The notes under the pieces were generated by a model. It did not search any database and had not been told where the DNA came from. It saw only the letters and a list, made by a program, of their open reading frames with translations. Shown piece by piece: positions 25,601 to 31,560 of a stretch of 31,560 nt of DNA; position 1 is the first letter of the stretch, and each line of letters begins with the position of its first letter. Source of the DNA: Phoronis australis (lineage: Eukaryota; Phoronida; Phoronidae); the NCBI GenBank assembly GCA_002633005.1, contig NMRA01000019.1:1603927-1635486 (forward strand), written 5' to 3'. A program made the position numbers and the translations under genes.

Positions 25601-27264
25601 AAGTCCATGTTTATAGTAAAATTTTCTGGTCAGCCGAGACACATTTTGAAGTTTTCCAAATTTCCCAGGTTAAACGTGTGTCACTCTAGGCTTTCTTGCG
25701 CACATCATTCCCCACAGTGCTTGATCTTACAGTAGTTTTTAAATTTTGACAATGTTTCAGCGAAGCAAACCGCGGCTAGATGTCCATTTATTTTAATTAG
25801 AATACCGTTCAATTGTCTCTGAAATTACGCCAAACTAAATAATCGTACTCTTCATGATCTATACCGTTCGTGCATCTCGATGCGCAACCACCGCCTGGCA
25901 TGATAAGTAAGACACGGAGTTGATGGTATAAAGTGCTACAACTTGGCGAAAACAATGACGCATTCAATGACTCATTATAGTATCAAGTCCATGTAAACAA
26001 AGATGGCTGGAAATGATCAGTGATCTAGGCCGTGAATGTTATTTCTCGAACACCGCATGCAAAGATTCGGATACATTTTATTAATTTCATACCTTATCTA
26101 CCATAACCAGAGATTCGTGTTATAGCTAAACATCACTCAAAAACGATCCCCTACGCTTTAATCACAGCAGGACACCAAACAGGAACGGGAGTGTTGTCGA
26201 TAAACTGTTTATTTCAAAAAACCTGTGGTCTTCTTTCGTTCCAGTTATTAAAATATGCCTGAATTACAAACGAACCATTCAAAAGCAGTTCGGCTCAAGC
26301 AACTTCCGTTGGCCAAATTTTAGATCTTTGCCGTGGTTGTTACAAAAACCTGACTCCATCGCCTGTTTCCGCTTTGTTTATGAAAAAATTGACAACAAAT
26401 CTCGTTTTCCAATATGACTCGTACAAATAAAAGCTAAGTGAGTTGGTGTGTCGGATATGACTAAATATAATTCATGTTGACGTAGGTTCTCTGAAGTCAC
26501 AGCAATAACTTGTTGACTTTTTGGTAGAACAACTTCCGATACAGTTGTTAATTGATAATAGCAAACAAGTGTGAAACATCAGGGGGGTGGGGTAAATGTT
26601 CTGCAAACGGTCTTTTGGTTCAGCAGTCCGTTGTAAAGCTATCGTTTGCCATCAAGGACAATTGGCCGTTTTTAATTTGACTGTTATTTCATTGCTGGGA
26701 ATTACCATGAACATATTCTACATTTACTTATTTTACTATTGTCTAAATAAATACATCCTAACAAAGACATGATGTTGATCAATAAGAGAATTGTGTTGTT
26801 ACTTCGTGTTCATTATGAACAAAAATATCTCAAACTAGTTGATATTTTCGAATATACTGCTGACGTTTTTGACACCACCTGACTCTTTGTGTGTTGCTTA
26901 ACGCCCTGTACAACACATTAACTCATTTGAGCATGTCAACTACCACAGGCAAAGTTTGATGTGGACATTTTTGGCACAGATTTCAGTCTTTACCGGTGTT
27001 TATCTACGGTGAAATTATTATTCACCGACGCTGTAAAGGTGACACCAACCGACGTTAGTTACGATTCTTTAAAAGAAAGAGATCGCCAGACAGGTTTAAT
27101 TGAGTTAAATACGGACGTGTCTACTGCTTAAACCGAATTTCTGTCAATCAAAACGAGATTTTTTTCAGAAAGGTGATCACAAAGATACGTATCCAGCAGA
27201 GCGTAAAATGCAAGACATGTCCGTTCAAAGCATTGAAAATTTGACCAAAGTGGGAGTGGTATAG
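6164..27264 (+). CDS. Cys-less pentameric ligand-gated ion channel (Cys-loop receptor superfamily), 5'-incomplete gene model
   Basis: Join of 6164-6228, 7521-7620, 10793-10938, 13238-13393, 22910-23077, 24574-24747 and 27169-27264, possibly preceded by 5413-5457. The product should be a plasma-membrane ligand-gated channel subunit forming pentamers. Visible in order: GTFKEHMELENFPFDYQ (the FPFD loop), the outer beta strands ending in TRKPSYYLWNVV at the start of M1, M2 (ADRLSVTLTLLL to SLP), M3 (LLDIYVISCLSVQVL), a short loop, M4 (YAYVVGGCLVILHVVLT) and a basic tail. About 301 residues are read; family members usually have some 110-140 more at the N-terminus, which I could not find. All exon phases fit (1, 0, 1, 0, 0, 0, 0). 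The superfamily is certain from the M1-M3 motifs. The ligand is unknown. Cation selectivity is inferred from Asp at M2 -1'. Exact 5' and 3' ends are less sure. Confidence 0.88.
6229..6234 (+). other. Non-canonical GC splice donor (CAG|GCATGT)
   Basis: Joining Q of FPFDYQ directly to ALSFHV of the next exon reproduces the family pattern FPFDxQ-x-L, and this junction leaves GC, not GT, at the intron start. The matching acceptor is TTCTTTTTAG at 7511-7520. The nearest GT, a few bases further on, would insert extra residues not expected at this conserved spot. GC-AG introns are a known minor class. Confidence 0.65.
7521..7620 (+). CDS. Ion-channel exon: ligand-binding domain after the FPFD loop
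   Basis: Encodes 33 residues plus one base, beginning ALSFHVHSDWPTDDVEF and ending VIRKDVYT. It follows acceptor TTCTTTTTAG and ends at donor ACCG|GTAATA in phase 1. The second Cys of the Cys loop would be at residue 2; it is Leu. The distance from FPFDYQ to the TRKP before M1, once joined to 10793-10938, is about 71 residues, close to the 70 or so in 5-HT3-type receptors. This supports a direct join with nothing in between. Confidence 0.88.
7713..7825 (+). other. Candidate poison or cryptic exon in the ion-channel gene (113 nt)
   Basis: The segment has a long pyrimidine tract and acceptor (CTTCCTCCCCCCC through CTGCCCAG) and a near-perfect donor TAC|GTAAGT. It enters in phase 1, matching the end of the preceding exon, and reads through as VNKVFYRARPVRPLHL and onward to APYLDVAY. 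Its length (113 = 3n+2) makes it leave in phase 0, whereas the M1 exon needs phase 1. Inclusion would shift the frame and reach a TGA at 10892-10894. It has no counterpart in the receptor fold. It may be a regulatory unproductive exon, or chance. Confidence 0.4.
10111..10356 (+). pseudogene. THAP zinc-finger domain relic
   Basis: THAP domains are C2CH zinc fingers that bind DNA, found in P-element-type transposases and THAP proteins. The frame starting aat gcg gct reads LRCIVPTCPNYE (the first C-x4-C pair), then an in-frame TAA at 10171-10173, then ISYFRLPGEPEILRKWL, AVVKNERLAVNSKYEAV and RVYDRYFVDSDF. This follows the THAP order C-x(2-4)-C, F-x-LP, W, KY, then C-x2-H-F-x-x-x-D-F. At the C-x2-H position both zinc ligands are Tyr. 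With the stop and lost ligands it is a dead copy, lying in the intron before the M1 exon. Confidence 0.68.
10581..10650 (+). repeat. Half-copy of the palindromic MITE
   Basis: AATAGGTAAATAAAACATAA then AGAATGGATC and TTTTCGGATGTAATAACGTC match one arm and part of the loop (TTTGTCAACAG) of the element at 29974-30121. No second arm follows. It lies in the intron just before the M1 exon. Confidence 0.75.
10793..10938 (+). CDS. Ion-channel exon: last ligand-binding strands and start of M1
   Basis: Acceptor AATTTGTTTAG is followed by two bases completing a Gly codon, then 48 residues: TQEFALCEHVKARRKP, a basic stretch AAGARKKFPRYK, then VSTHVTRKPSYYLWNVVFVM. RKPxYYLWNVV is the classic pre-M1/M1 signature. 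The exon ends in phase 0 at ATG|GTTTGT. The proline normally four residues after the M1 Asn is replaced by Val. The basic insert lies where the loop C region is expected. Confidence 0.92.
12157..12309. mobile_element. 153-bp MITE with CAGTGGCGGAT-type ends
   Basis: The left end CAGTGGCGGATGTAG resembles the reverse complement of the right end, CAGGGACGGATCCTGG, and both are followed inward by GGGCC-type sequence. The ends resemble those of the 934-bp element at 20709, so both may be moved by one transposase. It lies in the M1-M2 intron. Confidence 0.6.
13238..13393 (+). CDS. Ion-channel exon: M1 end, M1-M2 loop, pore helix M2, M2-M3 loop
   Basis: 52 codons, phase 0 at both ends, acceptor CATTTTACAG and donor TTG|GTAAGG. 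It encodes ALIMMLTFTSLCVPPDEV then ADRLSVTLTLLLTSVAFKF and VVSQSLPTIPYLTLL. Aligned on the conserved Pro at 23', M2 has Asp at -1', Arg 0', Ser 2', Thr 6', Leu 9', Lys 15' and Gln 20'. Leu 9' is the usual gate residue. An acidic residue at -1' is typical of cation-selective members, so cation selectivity is inferred. Confidence 0.96.
14118..14375 (-). pseudogene. piggyBac-like transposase C-terminal relic
   Basis: Read on the minus strand, one frame gives LLWSKKKPMDLTDIRREIAM and GYLFRGKQDATFGRK, a TAA (14253-14255), then ARIKQGPSDMHADRVDHFS and ILQEKQRRYAVSS before TAA at 14118-14120. PiggyBac-type transposases end with a helix of the type LxDFRxxVAxxLL, then a linker with a His, then QRRCxxC opening the Cys-rich zinc finger. 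Here the two cysteines are Tyr and Ser. Order and spacing fit well, but the copy is truncated and stop-containing. It lies in the M2-M3 intron, opposite in direction to the host gene. Confidence 0.6.
15022..15288 (+). mobile_element. MITE-like element, family A, copy 2
   Basis: Same order of motifs as copies 1 and 3: CGAGCCCTCCCCCCATTTGG, GTGGGCAAAAAGGTCCGCCT, GACAAAAGTCCACTAA, ATAGCCCTGA, AGTAAAAGGTCCA, ATTCGAGC. Its ends have decayed, so the right boundary is approximate. On the minus strand it produces the peptide EADLFAHFTKW, also seen in copy 3; this is a repeat effect, not a gene. Confidence 0.72.
15462..16170 (+). repeat. Diverged tandem duplication, two units of about 310-330 bp
   Basis: Unit 1 (about 15462-15783) and unit 2 (about 15840-16170) share ordered blocks: CTGTCATTCGAAGTGTGAG against TTGTCATTTGAATTGTGAG, TTTCCTTGAGA against TGTCCTTGAGA, ATAGATACGTAAACATGTAA against GTAGATACATAAACATTGTA, and a common end CAGAAACCAACA. 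Identity is clearly reduced, so the duplication is old. A 97-codon minus-strand frame in unit 1 is broken by stops in unit 2. Confidence 0.75.
17135..17163. repeat. Perfect 10-bp inverted repeat (hairpin)
   Basis: AATTGATGAT and ATCATCAATT are separated by nine bases, in the M2-M3 intron. It could form a small stem-loop. No function is suggested by the context. Confidence 0.6.
18688..18709. repeat. Perfect 8-bp inverted repeat (hairpin)
   Basis: AATTGGCA and TGCCAATT are separated by six bases. It resembles a nuclear factor I palindrome but the spacing is wrong, so it is listed only as a hairpin. Confidence 0.5.
19229..19244 (+). repeat. Left copy of a perfect 16-bp direct repeat
   Basis: TGTAACACCCAAAAAT occurs here and again at 20665-20680. 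The two copies enclose the CA microsatellite and the reverse-transcriptase fragment. It could be a target-site duplication or two small pieces of one repeat. Confidence 0.6.
19616..19657. repeat. (CA)n microsatellite, 21 units
   Basis: Uninterrupted CA dinucleotide run of 42 bases in the M2-M3 intron, about 95 bases beyond the tail of the reverse-transcriptase fragment. The cysteine/valine-rich open frames over it are artefacts of the repeat. Confidence 0.98.
19751..19770 (-). repeat. Hexamer tail (GAGTCA)n of the retrotransposon
   Basis: The plus strand reads TGACTC three times and partly a fourth. On the minus strand it directly follows the WMDNA reading frame, whose TAG stop is formed with the first repeat. 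RTE-type elements typically have almost no 3' UTR and end in short tandem repeats, so this looks like the 3' terminus of the element. Confidence 0.7.
19768..20635 (-). pseudogene. 5'-truncated non-LTR retrotransposon reverse transcriptase (RTE-like)
   Basis: On the minus strand 20606-20587 encodes GVRQGDPISPKLFT, followed by LRFADDVALC (RT palm, catalytic FADD at 20471-20482). In-frame stops follow, and then an intact 107-codon stretch (20091-19768) reads MLGIKLLDKIPHTEIREQTG, WKWRLGGHVARAQENRWTKR, RGRPQDRWRDDI and ends WMDNA. The last part is the familiar C-terminal region of invertebrate endonuclease-reverse transcriptases. The 5' endonuclease and RT N-terminus are missing, as expected from incomplete reverse transcription. 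The stop codon touches a hexamer repeat tail. Confidence 0.88.
20665..20680 (+). repeat. Right copy of the perfect 16-bp direct repeat
   Basis: TGTAACACCCAAAAAT, identical to 19229-19244. It lies about 30 bases beyond the last recognisable reverse-transcriptase sequence and just before the 934-bp TIR element. Confidence 0.6.
20709..21642. mobile_element. 934-bp TIR element with CAGTGGCGGAT-type ends and 5-bp TGCAG duplication
   Basis: The left end is CAGTGGCGGATATGGG. The reverse complement of the right end is CATTGGTGGATTTAGGGGG. TGCAG flanks it directly on both sides (20704-20708 and 21643-21647), as a target-site duplication should. No transposase is seen inside, so it is a non-autonomous DNA transposon. 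Short TIRs of this type and 5-bp duplications point to a hAT-related group, but this is only inference. It contains G/C homopolymers near both ends, with an unresolved base at 21618, and a tRNA-like stretch. Confidence 0.65.
20950..21010 (-). repeat. tRNA-like stretch with A-box and B-box motifs (SINE-like)
   Basis: On the minus strand the sequence begins GTCGTGGAGGTGTAGTGGTA, giving an A-box-like GTAGTGGTAAAGC (20984-21001), and continues to a B-box-like GAGTTCGAGTC (20951-20961). Spacing is close to that of a tRNA gene. The arms do not pair well enough for a functional tRNA, and no clear anticodon stem can be assigned. It is probably a tRNA-derived promoter of a SINE carried within the element. 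Confidence 0.45.
22083..22333 (+). mobile_element. MITE-like element, family A, copy 3 (best ends)
   Basis: The ends are a perfect 11-bp inverted repeat, CATGTGCGCAC at 22083-22093 and GTGCGCACATG at 22323-22333. The interior matches copies 1 and 2 in the same orientation (GTGGGCAAAAAGGTCCGCCT, GACAAAAGTCCACTAA, TCATAGCTCTGA, AGTAAAAGGTCCACAT). At 251 bp with no coding capacity it is a typical non-autonomous DNA element. Confidence 0.8.
22910..23077 (+). CDS. Ion-channel exon: M3, short loop and M4
   Basis: 56 codons in phase 0, acceptor CACTTTTTCAG and donor AAA|GTGAGT. It begins DIYVISCLSVQVLTAAENAV, continuing YLTLL of the previous exon and aligning with glycine-receptor IDIWMAVCLLFVF, including the Glu near the end of M3. 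After about ten polar residues (NEPKFIDTM) comes a second hydrophobic helix, YAYVVGGCLVILHVVL to VVLVK, best read as M4. The usual 70-250-residue cytoplasmic M3-M4 domain of animal receptors is absent. Confidence 0.94.
24574..24747 (+). CDS. Ion-channel exon: basic C-terminal tail
   Basis: 58 codons, phase 0, acceptor TTCGCAATTACAG. It starts MRRRKSKMRKITEKYQ and continues with Lys/Glu-rich, probably helical or coiled-coil sequence (KVEKKKEKENRNGD), then a polar stretch ending PNCKTIN. The donor AAC|GTAACC is weak. It joins directly after M4 (VVLVK). A cluster of seven Arg/Lys in the first ten residues next to the membrane is striking. It shares no known domain that I recognise. Confidence 0.75.
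24748..27168 (+). other. Intron between the C-terminal tail exons
   Basis: No mobile element or gene is recognised. Two open frames deserve note: 26949-27131 (60 codons, phase-compatible, AKFDVDIFGTDFSLYRC to ELNTDVSTA), a possible alternative terminal exon, and 26597-26764 (56 codons, hydrophobic near its end), which does not fit in phase. Confidence 0.5.
27169..27264 (+). CDS. Probable terminal exon of the ion-channel gene
   Basis: A strong acceptor (GATTTTTTTCAG) precedes a phase-0 frame of 31 codons, KGDHKDTYPAERKMQDM and onward to ENLTKVGVV, ending at TAG 27262-27264. The content is hydrophilic like the preceding exon. An AATAAA lies 633 bases downstream, followed by a GT-rich stretch, consistent with a 3' UTR. 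An alternative terminal exon, 26949-27131, also fits in phase. Splicing at AAA|GTGGGA (27250) to something further on cannot be excluded. Confidence 0.6.
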   Translation, partial: KGDHKDTYPAERKMQDMSVQSIENLTKVGVV

Positions 27265-27896
27265 AGTGCGCTGTAATCAAGTTTCTCCGATGAAGCGTCT
27301 GTCAACTCCGCCTCTTCTGTCTATAGTGTAACAACGAAACTACAAAAACGTGTGCTTGGTGTTGCGTTCCAAGGACTGGTGACGTATGTGTGCTAAGCTT
27401 ACTGGAATACTGGGACCTGCTTGACATGGTGAATTAGATAACTAAGTAATATTATGCAGCTTATTACCTAGTACTATTTGTTTTGCCCTTTGGTGTGTGT
27501 TCATGAGATATTTTAACTGGAGTGAGCCTTATTCAGGGTGTTCTTTTATACAGGTGTATATCATGGTGTGTAGGGTTTGGATTTTGTGTTTGCCAGCCTC
27601 ATAAGATTGACTTTGAGATAAAAAGTTTATGAAATAATATGATGACTTTATTCGACAAAGCCGTAACAAACGAAAAGTTTACTGTTCAGTAACCATCTAT
27701 GTTGAACATTTGGTTGACCAGACTTCAGTGGCGGGTTGCAAGACTCAACCAAGGCTCCTAAGTCTTTTTTAGTATTTGTATCTTTATGTACTCAGAGATG
27801 CAGTGTTTTTTATAATTTCATCTTTATTGTGAGCTCCACTTTGATAAATGGCATTTTTAGTAATATAACTAAAAACTGAACCCTGAATTCATTGAA

Positions 27897-27902
27897 AATA
27901 AA
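27897..27902 (+). terminator. Candidate polyadenylation signal AATAAA
   Basis: AATAAA is followed about 20 bases later by a GT-rich stretch (GTTGTGGGTGTT, 27919-27930), the usual layout of a cleavage/polyadenylation site. It would give the channel gene a 3' UTR of roughly 650 bases. AATAAA is common in AT-rich DNA, so position and the GT-rich partner are the only support. Confidence 0.45.
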
Positions 27903-28085
27903 TAGGGACTCATTCGTCAGTTGTGGGTGTTACATGAAAACATCCATACTTACTTTCGATAATATTGACTGTTCAACGCACAGTTCACTTTCGATTTGTG
28001 TTAAAGCCAAACGTTGACTTAGCAATGCATAAAAAACAAAACATGAAAGGGCAATCAATGTTTTCACTAGACCACAAATAAGTAG

Positions 28086-28140
28086 TAGATTTAGAGAACT
28101 TGGTTGAGTCCCAATTTGGGCCGTTTCATGCAACCGGGCA
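28086..28140 (+). repeat. Dispersed repeat fragment, copy 2
   Basis: TAGATTTAGAGAACTTGG through CATGCAACCGGGCA is the second copy of the segment at 1343-1398, in the same orientation. Confidence 0.6.
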
Positions 28141-29973
28141 CAGACGTCAATCATAAGGTGGGCGTACTGGTGTAAAGAAGTGAATGCCTATTATACCGGC
28201 AAACCGAAACACTTAGCTTAGATGCCCATGGTACCAATGTGTGACCGCAGGAACACTTGCAAAGCAGACAAGGTTTAAATGGATTAGCTACATGAATTAC
28301 CAGCGTAGAAGTGAACAATACATGCATCTTTTGAACGATCTTGAATCGGTAAACGCTGGCTAAATAAAATCTGACACAAGATTGGCGTCATAAAAAACTA
28401 CCCTGGCCTTTGAGTGAACTAAATGAATCTTAAGTGACACATGTACATGTAAGTACGCCATCCAAACGATATGATGTGCCTCATTTTGTGGAGCAACCAC
28501 ATGCATCTACTGTTAGCGCTGTTACTTATAGCGTTACCTACACTGTATTGACCAATTTATTTTGGGTCAATTTGTTAACCCACTATAAATTCCCCTTTCT
28601 TAAGAGTTACTTACAAATCCCAACTAGCGAATTATCGAATTTGATTTAACAATCAGGAAACCGAATTTTGAGCAAAATTTGCTTTGGCGAAGCTGTCACA
28701 ATCTTCCGAAAGATATTACAAAAGTAGCTAACGGCTGGTGCACGAGTCGCAAGAGGCTTATTTTTCTGTATAACGACGAAGGTGAATGGTGCAAGAGTAT
28801 GACGTTTATTCGAGTGTTTTCACTTAAAAGCTGCAACGGGCAAGGCGAGTGTCAGTTGACTACCCTAAAGCTTTTTCTGAAAAAATCATCAAATGAATAT
28901 TTTTGTGTCTTTGGGCACAAACTTTGTGAGGCTGGGGCTCATCTGCTTACGGATCCCCAATTTGGAAGACGGTGTTAAGAAGTGTAGATGCCTAGCTGGT
29001 AGGCCTAACGCGTAAATGCATCTTGATGTTTCACAATTTCCTTAAAGCATATCCCCACAACCGATCACCACTTGAGCTCTAACACGATACCAAAGTCATG
29101 TACCGAGGACAACCAGAAACTCACACGGCACTCTCGCGGTGAATCACGTGAAATCTCGGTGTGGCTAGCTCTACCTCTAAAACACATGGTTGGACACGCG
29201 CGAGAGTCCTAGAGATGTGCGGACAGTTCAGGTTACACGGGTCACCAAGATCTTTAATTGCTCAATTTCGCAAAGTGCTGCTCACTCTTAATGTTTATGT
29301 CTGTGTCTCATTCGATCCTGGTTTGTAGAGCAAAGACATTCACAGTACCCGATTCAAAAGGTGACATCAGTAACATGTTTGTTGTCGCTGCTAGCATCAG
29401 GATCTCGTTTGGCTTTGATGCCAAAAAGGCCCTCCAACTGTACTACTCATGCTGTATTTTATTTTGGATATGTCTTACCCCCAGCGTTTCCAGTTACTGT
29501 GCTTTTTGCAAGATCGTATGTTGCCTGAACGACGATGCAACCTGCTTCCGCGGAGTATCACTAATTAAGTTTGACTAAGTTGTTTGCATATGTACATGTA
29601 TGCAATGCATAAACTCTGTAAACTAGAAATGTCTGTTGTCCACTGCCATTACCTTGATCTCATTTCTAAGATCGCAGGACTCCGTGGCTTGTATTTCCTT
29701 AGGGTGTTCAAAGGTTGATTAAGTTGCCATACATGTAGTTGTGATTTTTGTATTTCTAACGGTGTGTATTGTTCAGTAAGTGAGGCCTCTTAGGCGTTTT
29801 GGCAATACACGTTCAGTATTTCTCCGTCGGATCATTTTTCATCTACTCTTATGATCAACACCTTGAGAAAGTGTAGAACTTGTTTAGAAATTGGGCGTTT
29901 CCACTCTTAGATACGTTCAGACTCAATCAGTTTAGACTCACTGTTTGGATGTTAAAAATGTGGTTAGTATTTA

Positions 29974-30121
29974 AATAGGTAAATAAAAAACACGAATGGA
30001 TTAACTGAAATTTTCGGATGTAATAACGTTCTTTTTACTTTATTTCTGTTTCTGTTGACAAAGGACGTTATTATATCCGAAAATTTCAGTTAATCCATTC
30101 TTGTTGTTTTATTTACCTATT
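29974..30121. mobile_element. Palindromic MITE (foldback) with about 59-bp arms
   Basis: The left arm (29974-30032, starting AATAGGTAAATAAAA and including GAATGGATTAACTGAAATTT) is repeated as an inverted copy at 30063-30121, with a spacer of about 30 bases. The arms differ at only a few positions, so the DNA could fold into a long hairpin. A single-arm relative occurs at 10581-10650. Confidence 0.85.
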
Positions 30122-30207
30122 GATATTCTACATTTCGTGAAACAATAGTATCCTTTGGAGGATCTGGATCGCCTTATTTAGTTTCAGATTTATTTTCTAT
30201 GTTAGTA

Positions 30208-30355
30208 TTTAAACATGTTAAGAAATTTTGGCGTAAAACAGTGGGCACATTTATGTACATAGAAATGCGCTTAGAAATATGCGTCGAAATTACACGTACG
30301 GTAAACACTTTAAACACGCTTAGAAATCTTTGGCAAAAAACCGTTGGGGCATTTA
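30208..30355 (+). repeat. Short degenerate tandem repeat, period about 101 (or 51) bp
   Basis: TTTAAACATGTTAAGAAATT with TTTGGCGTAAAACAGTGGGC recurs at 30309 as TTTAAACACGCTTAGAAATC with TTTGGCAAAAAACCGTTGGG. A shorter middle copy, GCGCTTAGAAATATGCG, lies between. The periodic open frames on both strands here probably result from the repeat. Confidence 0.6.
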
Positions 30356-31560
30356 CAGGTACAGTATGCCCTAAACCCACGGACTTCGATGGCTCTAACT
30401 TCGAAATCATATTATGGTTACGATTTCCACGAACTAAGACGGTGACATCACCACTGTTGAGGCTACAGCAAGGTAGCCTTGCGCATTCCGTTTTCAGTGT
30501 ATCGGTGACGTTAAAATCTGGCTAGCAGTTACATGTATACACTTATTCCTTTATCAGTTGGTCGTTCACGTTGTTCCAAAAATAACTATTTTCTGTCAAC
30601 AACATATTGACAAATTATGCAAAATAAAACAATTGTGAACGGCAAGATGTTAAAACGTGGTGAAGAGGTATTTGTCTCTACGCGGCATATGTGCGTGAAA
30701 CTTTGGTAAAGCGATTGCGATGGCAAAAAATGAAAGAAAATACACAAAGGTGCACTTTTGAGAAGCAAAGCGTCTGGTGATCTTGATAGCGTACATGTAT
30801 GATCTGGCCACCTCAGGTAGTAAGTGACGCTGAATGAGAAGTGGTAACTACATGTTTGGCGCGAAAATAAAAAAATCATGCTTGTATTGCCAGCCACTCC
30901 CCTCCCCGAATTTTGCACATTCTAATGAGTCACCACTCGAGATTTGGTTCCGTTTCAGTCCTAAAATCGCATAATAATTCTGTGCTCAGCTGTAAGAAAA
31001 AATACAATTTTTTGAAACGGTGCTCAGTCTTATAAAGTTTCCAGCATGAGAGCGCTTTGATCAGAAATGCCAAGCACACGCAGAGCTGTAAGACAGAGAC
31101 GTTGGCGTTTCCGTATGTCCACAAAAGTGCTTTGAGCAGTGTGTACAAATTTGTTCATTTCGGTTTTCTGCACTGACGACTATGATCAAGACGGTGTTTT
31201 AACTACACTTTTGAGTTCATTTTCAAAAATAAATGTTTGGTTGGTGAATTCAGCGAGTCCGCGGTGCCCACGGGCAGGAAAACGTATCTGCGTAAATAAA
31301 GAGTTGCATTTTCAAAACATTTAGAGCATGAGCTCAAGGACTAACAGACAGAAAATAAAACCGATTACCAAACAGAAACTTGTCCAATGAATATCTAGCT
31401 CTTGGAAAACTGTTACCCCGAAGAAATGTGCAAAATACGAACGTCGTTTACGAAAGATTGTACCAGAAGTGATTCGTTGCAGTGGAGCCGCACGGGATAG
31501 TAAAAACACTGTGCTGTGCACTAGTTACCTGAATGGAAAGCTGAAGCGGAAAAATCCAGA

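Larger units (their letters stand above)
27903..31560. other. Downstream intergenic region
   Basis: Beyond the likely polyadenylation signal I see only the repeat fragment at 28086, the palindromic MITE at 29974, the short tandem repeat at 30208 and five copies of TACATGTA. Open frames of about 100 codons at 28660-28978 and 29258-29578 show no recognisable similarity, and two overlapping frames at the latter argue against coding. Confidence 0.5.

Noticed and set aside
26597-26764. 56-codon frame with hydrophobic segment VFNLTVISLLGITMNIFYIY
   Set aside because: It cannot be joined in phase to the preceding receptor exon, and hydrophobic frames are common in AT-rich DNA.
28660-28978. Open frame of about 100 codons with several cysteines
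   Set aside because: Begins without an ATG, matches no family I recognise and lies downstream of the gene end.
29346-29528. Hydrophobic open frame ending FGYVLPPAFPVTVLFARSY, resembling an M4 helix
   Set aside because: An M4 is already supplied directly after M3 at 22910-23077; this frame overlaps another open frame, its acceptor is weak, and it lies beyond the likely polyadenylation signal.

Overview
The window is eukaryotic and looks like a marine invertebrate genome. Coding sequence occurs only as short exons bounded by splice sites, introns are kilobases long, the DNA is AT-rich, and decayed transposons, MITE-like repeats and a CA microsatellite fill the introns. The palindrome TACATGTA occurs 14 times, where I estimate about one by chance. 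I cannot name the species; the gene family and repeat style would suit an invertebrate deuterostome, cnidarian or mollusc.

One real gene can be supported, on the + strand. It runs from about 5.4 kb (5' part not found) to a stop at 27264, with a polyadenylation-like signal at 27897. It encodes a pentameric ligand-gated ion channel (Cys-loop receptor superfamily). Seven supported exons are 6164-6228, 7521-7620, 10793-10938, 13238-13393, 22910-23077, 24574-24747 and 27169-27264; a short exon at 5413-5457 is probable. All splice phases agree. Together they give the FPFD loop, the second half of the ligand-binding domain, M1, M2, M3, M4 and a long basic C-terminal tail. The first half of the ligand-binding domain and the signal peptide were not found in 1-5412.

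The receptor is unusual. Both cysteines of the Cys loop are replaced, the M1 proline is missing, the M3-M4 loop is about ten residues as in prokaryotic channels, and an Arg/Lys-rich tail follows M4. Asp at M2 -1' suggests cation selectivity. One intron appears to use a GC donor, and intron 7621-10792 holds a 113-nt frame-breaking exon-like segment with very good splice signals (a possible poison exon).

Layout: 1-5412 no recognised gene, one MITE copy at the end; 5413-13393 exons up to M2, with a THAP-domain relic and a small MITE in the introns; 13394-22909 a 9.5-kb intron between M2 and M3 carrying a piggyBac-like transposase relic, two MITE copies, a diverged tandem duplication, a CA microsatellite, a 5'-truncated non-LTR reverse transcriptase and a 934-bp TIR element with a tRNA-like stretch; 22910-27264 exons for M3/M4 and the tail; 27265-31560 3' UTR and intergenic DNA with a palindromic MITE. 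Nothing in the window suggests an operon, CRISPR array or virus.
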